Of a stretch of DNA of 9,541 nt, positions 1-6,299 are shown one piece after another. Position numbers and translations under genes: made by a program. Within the stretch, counting starts at the first letter, position 1. Every line of letters starts with the position of its first letter. The notes below the pieces were generated by a model. The model made no database searches. It was not told where the DNA came from and saw only the letters and a program-made list of their open reading frames with translations. Source of the stretch: CAJQND01 sp051010095 (GTDB lineage Bacteria; Pseudomonadota; Alphaproteobacteria; Rhizobiales; CAJQND01); contig JBPCVX010000160.1 of NCBI GenBank assembly GCA_051010095.1, positions 1 through 9,541 of the forward strand, read 5' to 3'.

Positions 1-243
1 AACATCAAACAAATCTTTAAGAGACATGGGAATGCCCGCAAAGAGCGATGGCGCCCGGCCCGCCTTGCGCAAACGGTCAACATTATCAGCATCTGCCAAT
101 ACCTGATCTTCATCATAGGCAATAAACGCGCGGGCGCCCTCCCCACTCTCGTCCTTGATGTTGGCAAGTGCCTGTTCAGCGAGTGCCCGGGCGCTTGTTT
201 TGCCATCTTCCAGGGCCTCTGCGAGCGAATGGAGCGTATTCAT
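1..243 (-). CDS. Amidase-signature hydrolase, N-terminal part (runs off left edge)
   Basis: The first 81 codons of a gene reading leftwards are present. The translation begins MNTLHSLAEALEDGK and reaches AGIPMSLKDLFDV at the window edge. That last stretch matches the start of the amidase-signature fold (GatA, AtzF and acetamidase relatives), where the lysine of the IPMSLKD segment (K76) is the base of the Ser-cisSer-Lys triad. The two catalytic serines and the glycine-serine-rich signature lie outside the window. Family members hydrolyse amide bonds in the cytoplasm; the substrate cannot be read here. It could be a catabolic amidase or a GatA paralogue. GatA itself is less likely because the partner gene is an oxidoreductase rather than gatB or gatC. 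An AAAGG Shine-Dalgarno sequence sits seven bases before the ATG. The FAD oxidoreductase upstream ends 28 bases earlier on the same strand, suggesting co-transcription and possibly a shared nitrogen-compound pathway (inference). Confidence 0.82.
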   Translation of the reverse strand, partial: MNTLHSLAEALEDGKTSARALAEQALANIKDESGEGARAFIAYDEDQVLADADNVDRLRKAGRAPSLFAGIPMSLKDLFDV

Positions 244-271
244 GAGTTTGCCTTTCGTTTGTCTCTCATAA

Positions 272-1609
272 TCACCAGCCCAACCTGTCCATGGCGCGGT
301 TCCAGGCAAATGCAATTGCCATAAATGGTTCGCGCAGGCTGTGAAATGGAATCTGATCTATCTTGGATGGCGGAAATGGCAGAGCCGATGGGTCATTGGC
401 AGAGGCGTAGGCTCCTATTGCCGTGCCCAATGCGCTGGCAGCCGCCACACCGCGCCCGTTATAGCCCAATGCCATAAGCAACCCAGGCACCGGTTCGTGC
501 AGATGAGGCACACCATCAGGCGTCAAAGCCAAACGGCCGCTCCAACTATATTGGATGGGCACATCACGCGCCTGAGGAAACACTTTCGCCAGTCCAAGAC
601 GCAAATGATCAAAATCTTTCGCACTTTTGGGATCGCGCAACAATCCGCGCCCGCCGAAAACCAATCTACCTTCATCATCCAGGCGTGTGTAATAGAGAAA
701 TCTTCTTGTATCCGCCGTGCAATGGCCTTCTGCCAAAATGGAGCGGCGCAGATTATCGCTCAACGGTTCTGTGGCAATGATGAAACTAGAAACCGGAATG
801 ATTGATCGATCCAGATCCGGTGAAAGTTCTTTTGCCAGATAACCGCTATAGCCATTGGTGGCCAGAACCACCTTGCCGGCCTTCACAACACCATTCTGCG
901 TCTTGAGTTCCCAACCATCTTGGGTGGATGACAAACTGATCGCCTTAGTGCGGGCGTATATTTTTGCGCCAGCTTTTATGGCCGCACGAGCAAGACCGCG
1001 CGCATAAGATAGGGGTTGCACCTTCCCACAGCGCATATCGACCATTGCACCGTGATAATCGGGCGATCCGGTAAGCGCAGCAGTTTCTTCCCTGTCGGCC
1101 CAGCGCACTGGCGCGCCTTGCTGGGACCACTCATCGCAGGTGGCACGCTGATAAGGCAAATATGCCTCACTGGCGACACAGAACAAAAGCCCCGAGCGCT
1201 GCGTACCACAATCAATCTTGTGTTTTTTGACCAGATCAAACACTACTTCTGGCGCGCTGGCTGCAAAGGATTTGATCTTCGCGGCCGCCTCTTCACCATA
1301 TTGCGCAATGATGTCCTCGGACTTGGTTTTAAGAGCTGCATTCACTTGACCGCCATTGCGGCCCGAAGCCCCCCAGCCTGGCTCACCCGCTTCGATAACT
1401 GCAACGGTCGCTCCATTTTCAGCGGCCGATAATGCCGTCGTTAGCCCTGTAAATCCCGCACCGACAATCGCGATATCACACGTGATTTCACCGGCTAAAC
1501 TGTGATATTCAGGTCCGTCAATCGCAGTTGCTGCCCACAGTGATGGGGGTAAGCGAGATGGATCTGACATTGCGGAAATGGGATCAGCAGACATGCTCAC
1601 ATGGTGCAT
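272..1609 (-). CDS. FAD-dependent amino acid/polyamine oxidoreductase, DadA/PuuB (DAO) family
   Basis: A 445-residue flavoprotein of the D-amino-acid-oxidase superfamily. The Rossmann dinucleotide-binding segment DIAIVGAGFTG (residues 45-55) is followed about 20 residues later by the acidic end of strand 2 (VIEAG). Next comes GWGASGRNGGQ (residues 78-88), typical of the PuuB/OrdL branch that oxidises gamma-glutamylputrescine and related amines. The C-terminal SGRLALTPDGVPHLHEP and ALGYNGRGV stretches close the FAD site. Members oxidise secondary or primary amines in the cytoplasm with FAD; the actual substrate is not evident. Length is normal for the family (about 420-450). Start choice is uncertain: methionines at residues 1, 6 and 14 are all possible and none has a strong Shine-Dalgarno sequence. 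The first begins 25 bases after the cckA stop. The downstream amidase suggests an amine or amide degradation step, but no glutamylpolyamine synthetase is visible to confirm a Puu-type pathway. Confidence 0.88.
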   Translation of the reverse strand: MHHVSMSADPISAMSDPSRLPPSLWAATAIDGPEYHSLAGEITCDIAIVGAGFTGLTTALSAAENGATVAVIEAGEPGWGASGRNGGQVNAALKTKSEDIIAQYGEEAAAKIKSFAASAPEVVFDLVKKHKIDCGTQRSGLLFCVASEAYLPYQRATCDEWSQQGAPVRWADREETAALTGSPDYHGAMVDMRCGKVQPLSYARGLARAAIKAGAKIYARTKAISLSSTQDGWELKTQNGVVKAGKVVLATNGYSGYLAKELSPDLDRSIIPVSSFIIATEPLSDNLRRSILAEGHCTADTRRFLYYTRLDDEGRLVFGGRGLLRDPKSAKDFDHLRLGLAKVFPQARDVPIQYSWSGRLALTPDGVPHLHEPVPGLLMALGYNGRGVAAASALGTAIGAYASANDPSALPFPPSKIDQIPFHSLREPFMAIAFAWNRAMDRLGW

Positions 1610-1634
1610 GAATCAATGCCGCCCGCAAGCCTCT

Positions 1635-4166
1635 CTATTGCGCCATGGCGTCTTTTACCGCGGCCGCAAGCTGCTTCAATGAAAACGGCTTCGGCAAGAA
1701 CGCAAACTTCTCGTTTTCTTCAAGATTTTTAGCAAAAGCATCTTCTGCATAACCAGAGATGAAAATAATCGTAACGTTCATGCCGCGAGACCGCAATTCG
1801 CGCAGAAGCGACGGACCATCCATTTCCGGCATCACTACATCTGAAATGACCAGATCGATCTCATCTTCATGTTCGTTAACCTGTTCAAGCGCAGATACAC
1901 CGCTATCTGCCTCCAAAACAGTATAGCCACGCGATTGTAGGGCACGAGAAGCAAAGGCGCGCACCGCATCTTCGTCCTCCACCAGCAAGATTGTTCCTTC
2001 GCCGGTGAGGTCTGCGGTTTTTGCATCTTTGTGCTCTTCGACATCTTCTTCTTGCTCGCCTGCCTGCGGGTAATGACGTGGCAAATAAATGCGGAAGGTC
2101 GCGCCCTCTCCTGGCTCACTGTCGCAGAAAATGAACCCGCCGGTTTGCTTCACAATACCGTAGACCGTTGAAAGCCCAAGGCCCGTGCCCTTGCCAACTT
2201 CCTTGGTGGAGAAGAACGGTTCATAGATCTTGTCCAACACATCCTTAGGCATACCAACGCCCGTATCGGTGACCTCACAGAGCAGGTATTCGCCAGCGCC
2301 CATGAGCGATGGCTCCACGGTAACAGACTCTTCTTCAGAGATGTTCGCGGTGCGAATGGTGAGCTTGCCGCCGTCTGGCATGGCATCGCGGGCATTCACT
2401 GCCAAATTCATGATCACTTGCTCAAACTGGTTTACATCCACCTTGACCAACCCCAGATCACGGCCATGGGATATGTCGAGCTCGATTTTCTCACCCAGCA
2501 GCCGGTTCAACAGATTTCCCAGGTCGCCTAGCGTGTCAGTGAGTGACAGCACTTCTGGGCGCAAGGTCTGGCGCCGAGAGAAAGCCAAAAGCTGGCGCAC
2601 AAGATTGGCCGCGCGATTGGCATTCTGCTTGATGTTCATAATGTCCTGAAACGACGGATCGGTAGGTCGGTGCTTTGCCAGAAGCAGATCAGAGAAACCA
2701 ATAATCGCGGTAAGCATATTGTTGAAATCATGCGCCACGCCACCTGCAAGCTGGCCAACAGCCTGCATTTTCTGGGCTTGCGCGAATTGCAACTCCAGCG
2801 CCTTGTGTTCAGTCGTATCAACAGCATAGATGAGCGCGCGCGCGCCTTCATCCTCATCTTCAATGCGCGAGAAGAAAATTTGCCCGGTACGGGCATCTTC
2901 CCCTTCACCGAACACAACATCTGCGGGAGGAACAGATTTTCCTTCGCGCGCTGCGGTTAGCGCTTCTGACAACGGTTCACGGTTTGCCTGGGCGACCAGC
3001 TCATCCATTTGTTGTTCAAGGACGGCGCGTCCGGCAAGCGTTGCGAAGGCGGTATTTGCGTTGGTCACCTTGCCGCTTTCTTCGATCTCGGCAATGCCAA
3101 TTGGTGCGTTATTGAAAAACCGAGCAAGACGCTGCTCCGCAGCACCAGCGCCCCCAAGATTTGCCGCAGCGGACCCTAAACGCAACACCAGTGAACGGGA
3201 CTGTCCTGGACTGCCATCCGCATCGGCATCCATCGCGTGCAACACGCGCACCGGTAAGGGTGCGCCATCTTGCGCGCTTAACTTGAGATCAAGAACCGCA
3301 CTTTCATCACCGCTTGAAGCATTTGCGAGCAGTTTAGCGCCATCTTCTGCAAGCAGATCGGACAAATTTAGCGTGCCATCCATCACCTCAGACAGATCAC
3401 GGCCGAGCCATTCCGCAAGCGTTGCATTCATATAATCAATGCTGCCATCGGCGGATGCAGAGAAGAAACCAGCAGGGGCTGTATCCAGATATGTGATGAT
3501 ATCTTGGAGTTTTGAAAATGCCGCCTCTTGTGCCTGTTTGGCAGCGGTCTTATCGGCAATGCGCCAAAGCACGTGAGTTTGCTTACCCGTATTCTTGATT
3601 GGGCAGACGGAAATACTCAGCCACTTAACCGCGCTATCGTGAGCACCAGGCATTGTGTCATCAGGTTCAATGCGCACATCTTCCATGGCGCGCAGACCAC
3701 CTTTGCCAGCTTGCGCAAGTTTGTATATTTGCCCGGATATGTCGGCATATCCAGCATACAAGCTTTCGACACCGCTCACTTGCGCTTTTTGAACCGCGCC
3801 CGAAAAACTTTTATAAGCATCGTTTGCAAACACAACGCGCCCGCGCATGTCCGTAACAACGACGCTATTGTCAAGCGCGTTTAAGGCATCTTCAAAGAAT
3901 GCGATTTTTCCGCTGGGTTTGCCAAGATGAATGAGACCCGCGATCCACCCCAAAATTGCAAAAAGACCACATGCACCAACAAATGCGCCAACACCCAGCA
4001 ACCATGCGGGGGCCTGGCCTTCAAACTTAAATACAAATAATGCAGCAGCAGCAGCAACGAGCACAGCCAAAGCAAGCGCGGCAAGTTGCCCACGCGAAGA
4101 TTGCGCGCTGGATTTGTTCTCCAACAGATGCTGTTCAACAGCACTGTTGCTGTCTGTCTCACTCAT
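1635..4166 (-). CDS. cckA: Hybrid sensor histidine kinase CckA (cell-cycle kinase)
   Basis: An 843-residue hybrid kinase with the alphaproteobacterial CckA layout. Two N-terminal membrane helices (about 27-47 and 54-79) are followed by PAS-like sensing regions (about 88-205, 218-330 and 345-455). The HisKA domain has the phospho-accepting H479 in GGVAHDFNNML. The ATPase domain shows the N box (N587/N591 in NLAVNARDAM), G1 (DTGVGMP, 634-640), the F box (EPFFSTK, 649-655) and G2 (GKGTGLGLS, 658-666). The C-terminal receiver has acidic residues E730/D731, phospho-acceptor D776 in DVVMPEMDG, S804 and K826. In Caulobacter and relatives CckA autophosphorylates and passes phosphate through ChpT to CtrA and CpdR, switching to phosphatase under c-di-GMP and DivL control. 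Low-confidence details are the exact PAS borders. A GGTAGG-like ribosome site precedes the ATG. It diverges from the FliO-like gene and is followed closely by the oxidoreductase. Confidence 0.95.
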   Translation of the reverse strand: MSETDSNSAVEQHLLENKSSAQSSRGQLAALALAVLVAAAAALFVFKFEGQAPAWLLGVGAFVGACGLFAILGWIAGLIHLGKPSGKIAFFEDALNALDNSVVVTDMRGRVVFANDAYKSFSGAVQKAQVSGVESLYAGYADISGQIYKLAQAGKGGLRAMEDVRIEPDDTMPGAHDSAVKWLSISVCPIKNTGKQTHVLWRIADKTAAKQAQEAAFSKLQDIITYLDTAPAGFFSASADGSIDYMNATLAEWLGRDLSEVMDGTLNLSDLLAEDGAKLLANASSGDESAVLDLKLSAQDGAPLPVRVLHAMDADADGSPGQSRSLVLRLGSAAANLGGAGAAEQRLARFFNNAPIGIAEIEESGKVTNANTAFATLAGRAVLEQQMDELVAQANREPLSEALTAAREGKSVPPADVVFGEGEDARTGQIFFSRIEDEDEGARALIYAVDTTEHKALELQFAQAQKMQAVGQLAGGVAHDFNNMLTAIIGFSDLLLAKHRPTDPSFQDIMNIKQNANRAANLVRQLLAFSRRQTLRPEVLSLTDTLGDLGNLLNRLLGEKIELDISHGRDLGLVKVDVNQFEQVIMNLAVNARDAMPDGGKLTIRTANISEEESVTVEPSLMGAGEYLLCEVTDTGVGMPKDVLDKIYEPFFSTKEVGKGTGLGLSTVYGIVKQTGGFIFCDSEPGEGATFRIYLPRHYPQAGEQEEDVEEHKDAKTADLTGEGTILLVEDEDAVRAFASRALQSRGYTVLEADSGVSALEQVNEHEDEIDLVISDVVMPEMDGPSLLRELRSRGMNVTIIFISGYAEDAFAKNLEENEKFAFLPKPFSLKQLAAAVKDAMAQ
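4042..4056 (-). repeat. (GCA)5 trinucleotide tract in cckA membrane helix 1
   Basis: Five perfect GCA units read on the plus strand encode alanines 38-42 in the first transmembrane helix of CckA (VLVAAAAALFVF). Gain or loss of units would keep the frame and lengthen or shorten the helix by single alanines. It may be no more than a run of alanine codons in a membrane segment. Confidence 0.6.
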
Positions 4167-4239
4167 CGACGCCTACCGTATTTAGACGAATCATGTCGTG
4201 ACTATAGGCGATTTGAAGAAAAGTGAGACTATTTCTCTG

Positions 4240-4269
4240 TTGACGGGGTGCCAAAAAAAGCGCTGTAAA
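4240..4269 (+). promoter_or_regulatory. Candidate sigma-70 promoter for the FliO-like gene
   Basis: TTGACG (4240-4245) matches the -35 consensus at five of six positions. It is followed after 18 bases by TGTAAA (4264-4269), which matches the -10 at four of six. Transcription would begin near 4276. This is pattern matching only; alphaproteobacterial promoters tolerate many variants. Confidence 0.4.
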
Positions 4270-4350
4270 GTATCGTTATGAACAATGGAGCAGAAAACAC
4301 GCACCATTTGCAGGTGAATTAGGCGCTGGGTGGTCTCACACCTAAAGTCA

Positions 4351-4410
4351 GGGGCAAAAATTTTGAGTGAGTTTTTGCGCCAATCTTTTAACACTCACTC
4401 ATGTATGAGT
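4351..4410 (+). promoter_or_regulatory. Structured leader with competing hairpins before the FliO-like gene
   Basis: Three pairings are visible. Hairpin A pairs GGGGCAAAAA (4351-4360) with TTTTTGCGCC (4372-4381), ten positions with one G-G mismatch. Pairing B joins TGAGTGAGT (4364-4372) to ACTCACTCA (4393-4401), nine perfect pairs, its left arm lying in the loop of A. Pairing C joins ACTCAT (4397-4402) to ATGAGT (4405-4410), six pairs ending just before the start codon at 4420. B and C exclude each other, while A and B together would make an H-type pseudoknot. It could be an RNA switch, an attenuator or a DNA operator built of TGAGT units. It matches no riboswitch class I recognise. Confidence 0.45.
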
Positions 4411-4419
4411 TAACGCGTT

Positions 4420-4989
4420 ATGCCCGAAATGGAAATTTGGCAAATTGCGGCGATAGCCGTCGGTGCAATTGTTGTTTTGTTTCTTCTTATTTGGTTACTC
4501 AAGCGTGCTGGTGGTGCAATTAGCGCCCGTCGGGGCGATCGATTAGCTGTCTTGGAAACACGATCGATCGACAAAATCCGACACTTGGTTTTAATTCAAT
4601 GCGATGAGGAAGAGCATCTGCTTCTGGTGGGCGGACCACAAGATTTAGTTGTGAAAACCAATGTCGGCCAAGACGTCTATGAGACGGTCGAATATCAGCA
4701 ACCAGCATATGAAACACCTGCCGCACCCGTTGAGCCCACGTTTGACTTACCTGCCGAAACCCCTGCTCCGAATACTGATGGTGCAGAACGCAGACCCTCA
4801 CGCGAGGGCTTTAGGTCCCGTTTTTCTTCAGCGGCGTCATCTTCAGACACGTCCGCTTCAACCTCGCGCTTTGCCAGCCGCGACTCATTAGCGTCGGGCA
4901 CAACAAGTGCCGCACCTTCGCTGAAGCGAGAGACACCCAGACCCACTTTGTCTGGCGGTTCCATCACGCGTCAATCTGACGAAACGTGA
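4420..4989 (+). CDS. FliO-domain membrane protein, lone copy beside cckA
   Basis: A 189-residue protein with one membrane helix (about residues 7-28) and then a basic RR boundary. A small FliO-like domain follows (about 39-80: RLAVLETRSIDKIRHLVLIQ then HLLLVGGPQDLVV). The rest, from about 85 to the end, is a long low-complexity tail rich in Pro, Ser, Thr and Arg, probably disordered and cytoplasmic. FliO assists assembly of the FliP/FliQ/FliR export gate of the flagellar type III apparatus. No other flagellar gene is nearby, however, and from memory similar FliO-domain proteins sit beside cckA in other Rhizobiales, so a role outside flagellar export is possible. The ATG at 4420 is the first usable start: the earlier ATG at 4405 runs into TAA after two codons. 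Its ribosome site is weak (GAG about ten bases upstream), which fits control by the structured leader. Confidence 0.78.
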   Translation: MPEMEIWQIAAIAVGAIVVLFLLIWLLKRAGGAISARRGDRLAVLETRSIDKIRHLVLIQCDEEEHLLLVGGPQDLVVKTNVGQDVYETVEYQQPAYETPAAPVEPTFDLPAETPAPNTDGAERRPSREGFRSRFSSAASSSDTSASTSRFASRDSLASGTTSAAPSLKRETPRPTLSGGSITRQSDET

Positions 4990-4995
4990 CGTGCA

Positions 4996-5019
4996 ACCTG
5001 ATGCATAGATGCAACAGGT
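4996..5019. repeat. Near-perfect 24-base palindrome after the FliO-like gene
   Basis: Eleven-base arms ACCTGATGCAT (4996-5006) and ATGCAACAGGT (5009-5019) are complementary except for one A-A mismatch, and are separated by two bases (AG). It begins seven bases after the stop codon. No run of T follows, so a classical intrinsic terminator is unlikely; a dyad operator or an RNA 3'-end hairpin fits better. Confidence 0.6.
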
Positions 5020-5022
5020 GTG

Positions 5023-5039
5023 TTAAAATCAAGGTTAAC
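5023..5039. promoter_or_regulatory. CtrA-box-like TTAA-N8-TTAAC
   Basis: TTAA at 5023-5026 and TTAAC at 5035-5039 are separated by eight bases. The CtrA consensus has TTAA-N7-TTAA, so the spacing is off by one and binding is doubtful. The site lies upstream of the L,D-transpeptidase gene and next to the 24-base palindrome. Cell-wall genes are common CtrA targets, which makes it worth noting but not convincing. Confidence 0.25.
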
Positions 5040-5159
5040 ATGGCCTTAAGACGCTTGACGCCCTACCCGTTTTTGCGCCCTTAATGGGTCAAGCAGGCGC
5101 TCAATGCGCTTTCATCACGGGTATCGCTTTTAGCTTTGAACGAAGGAGCGCGACGAACA

Positions 5160-5720
5160 ATGGCATTAAAAAGCGTAGTTCTTGCCGTTTCTGCCGCAGT
5201 TGTGGCCGGCAGCATCATGGCAACTCCTGCAATTGCAGAGACGAAATACAATTTCTCCTCACGTCCTTGGAGTTTGGCGAAGAAATTTCATAAACAAGAA
5301 GTAAGCTATCGCAGCGGCGAACCCGCAGGCACCATCATCATCAATACGCGTCGGCGATATCTCTACTTCGTGCTCGGAAACGGGCGCGCAATTCGATACG
5401 GAATTGGTGTTGGGCGCTCTGGGTTCAAGTGGTCAGGTCAGGAAAAAATCTCACGCAAGGCGGAATGGCCAGCATGGCGCCCGCCAGCAGAGATGCGCGC
5501 GCGCGAGCCTGATCTGCCTGAATATATGCCAGGCGGTGAAGATAACCCCCTTGGTGCCCGTGCTCTTTATTTGGGCAATACGCTCTATCGTATTCATGGA
5601 ACCGCTCAACCCTGGACCATTGGAACCAGTGTATCGTCTGGTTGCATACGGCTTACCAATGAAAATGTGATCGATCTTTACAATCGCACCAAAGTGGGCG
5701 CCAAGGTTGTTGTCGAATAG
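5160..5720 (+). CDS. Secreted L,D-transpeptidase (YkuD/ErfK family)
   Basis: A 186-residue exported enzyme. A Sec signal peptide (MALK, then a hydrophobic core, then PAIA) is predicted to be cut after A26. The YkuD catalytic domain fills about residues 55-186, with H146 in YRIHGT and the nucleophile C162 in SSGCIRLTN, followed by R164. Most family members have HGC at the nucleophile; serine in place of that histidine is common in the ErfK branch. These enzymes form meso-DAP to meso-DAP (3-3) crosslinks in peptidoglycan or attach proteins such as lipoproteins or outer-membrane proteins to it, in the periplasm. No peptidoglycan-binding or LysM domain is present. The ATG at 5160 is chosen because GAAGGAG ends 11 bases before it and the signal peptide follows directly; an in-frame TTG at 5136 overlaps that ribosome site. 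A poor promoter (TTGACG at 5055, CTTAAT at 5080, spacer 19) lies upstream. A strong terminator follows. Confidence 0.92.
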   Translation: MALKSVVLAVSAAVVAGSIMATPAIAETKYNFSSRPWSLAKKFHKQEVSYRSGEPAGTIIINTRRRYLYFVLGNGRAIRYGIGVGRSGFKWSGQEKISRKAEWPAWRPPAEMRAREPDLPEYMPGGEDNPLGARALYLGNTLYRIHGTAQPWTIGTSVSSGCIRLTNENVIDLYNRTKVGAKVVVE

Positions 5721-5741
5721 AGGCACACGCAAATTCAAAAA

Positions 5742-5766
5742 AAAGCCCGGCAGTTTGCCGGGCTTT
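5742..5766. terminator. Bidirectional intrinsic terminator
   Basis: An 11-base-pair GC-centred stem (AAAGCCCGGCA, 5742-5752, with TGCCGGGCTTT, 5756-5766) closes a three-base loop. It has a T-rich plus-strand flank (ATTGTTTTT) and an A run before it (5737-5744) that becomes a T run on the minus strand. It lies between the convergent L,D-transpeptidase and dksA genes and would stop both transcripts. Confidence 0.92.
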
Positions 5767-5789
5767 ATTGTTTTTAGATGTGAAATTGG

Positions 5790-6299
5790 TCAGTCGTCGC
5801 GGTAGACCCTCTCACGGCGTTCATGCATTTCTTGAGCTTCAAGTGACAAAGTAGCAATTGGCCGCGCATCTAGCCTTTTTAGGCTAATAGGCTCACCAGT
5901 TTCTTCACAATATCCATATGAGCCATCCTCAATACGCTTCAACGCTGATTCGATCTTGGAAATAAGCTTGCGTTGGCGATCGCGCGTACGCAATTCCAAA
6001 GAACGTTCAGTTTCTGTTGAAGCACGATCTGCAATATCGGGCTGGTTCAAATTTTCGTCTTGAAGGTTCTGGATGGTTTCTTTGCTTTCACGCAAAATAT
6101 CATCCTTCCACCGCAGCAATTTCTGGCGAAAATACTGTTTTTGGCGGTCGTTCATGAACGCTTCTTCATCATTGGGAGAATAATCATCTCCAATGATGAT
6201 TTGCTTTGGTTTTTTAGTTTTAGCTTTAGACGCTTTCTTTGGCGTCTTTGCCACCCGTTTAGCGGGCTTGGATTGCTTCGATTTGGTCGTCGTTGTCAT
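5790..6299 (-). CDS. dksA: RNA polymerase-binding transcription factor DksA
   Basis: A 169-residue DksA/TraR-family protein. The first 33 residues are a lysine-rich, probably disordered extension. The segment EEAFMNDRQKQYFRQKLLRW (45-64) opens the conserved globular part. The coiled-coil tip keeps D88, D91 and A93 in PDIADRA, aligning with E. coli D71, D74 and A76, the residues that act in the polymerase secondary channel. The C-terminal finger region has one cysteine (C131 in YGYCEETGEP). The other three zinc ligands are replaced, and the end reads DARPIATLSLEAQE. As I recall, such reduced fingers are usual in alphaproteobacterial DksA. The protein binds RNA polymerase and works with (p)ppGpp to repress rRNA promoters and activate amino-acid genes. 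GAGGAA lies just before the ATG, and a good promoter lies at 6342-6370. It diverges from the MoxR gene. Confidence 0.93.
   Translation of the reverse strand: MTTTTKSKQSKPAKRVAKTPKKASKAKTKKPKQIIIGDDYSPNDEEAFMNDRQKQYFRQKLLRWKDDILRESKETIQNLQDENLNQPDIADRASTETERSLELRTRDRQRKLISKIESALKRIEDGSYGYCEETGEPISLKRLDARPIATLSLEAQEMHERRERVYRDD

Larger units (their letters stand above)
4167..4419. promoter_or_regulatory. Divergent intergenic region between cckA and the FliO-like gene
   Basis: This 253-base gap holds the promoters of two divergent genes. For the plus strand there is a sigma-70-like pair (TTGACG at 4240, TGTAAA at 4264), implying a leader of about 140 bases. For the minus strand, a TATAGT hexamer (plus-strand 4201-4206) lies about 35 bases before cckA, but no good -35 is seen upstream of it. 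The right end (4351-4410) is rich in inverted repeats, described separately. No match to the CtrA box TTAA-N7-TTAA with correct spacing is seen: the two TTAAC copies at 4388 and 4411 are too far apart. Confidence 0.55.

Noticed and set aside
2830..3435. 201-codon plus-strand frame opposite cckA.
   Set aside because: Serine/arginine/alanine-rich shadow of the true CckA frame with no domain, and the opposite strand shows intact kinase sequence throughout.
4234..4256. TGGCAC-like stretch on the minus strand, considered as a sigma-54 promoter for cckA.
   Set aside because: The GG-N10-GC spacing rule is not met: the downstream GC element is missing.
4278..4322. 14-codon frame (MNNGAENTHHLQVN) starting just after the predicted transcription start of the FliO-like gene, a possible leaderless leader peptide.
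   Set aside because: It has no ribosome site, no run of regulatory codons, and the transcription start is itself a guess; frames this short are frequent by chance.
4191..4394. 67-codon minus-strand frame across the cckA/FliO-like gap.
   Set aside because: It has no ribosome site or recognisable domain, it overlaps the divergent promoter region, and its composition is non-coding in character.
4388..4415. Two TTAAC copies (4388 and 4411) before the FliO-like gene, considered as a CtrA box.
   Set aside because: They lie about 18 bases apart rather than seven.
5053..5094. Inverted repeat GCTTGAC (5053-5059) and GTCAAGC (5088-5094).
   Set aside because: Seven-base arms with 28 bases between them and no further pairing; easily due to chance, and the left arm is part of a weak promoter-like TTGACG.
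5136..5159. Upstream in-frame TTG start for the L,D-transpeptidase, adding eight residues.
   Set aside because: It would overlap the GAAGGAG ribosome site and put charged residues before the signal peptide; the ATG at 5160 is better placed.
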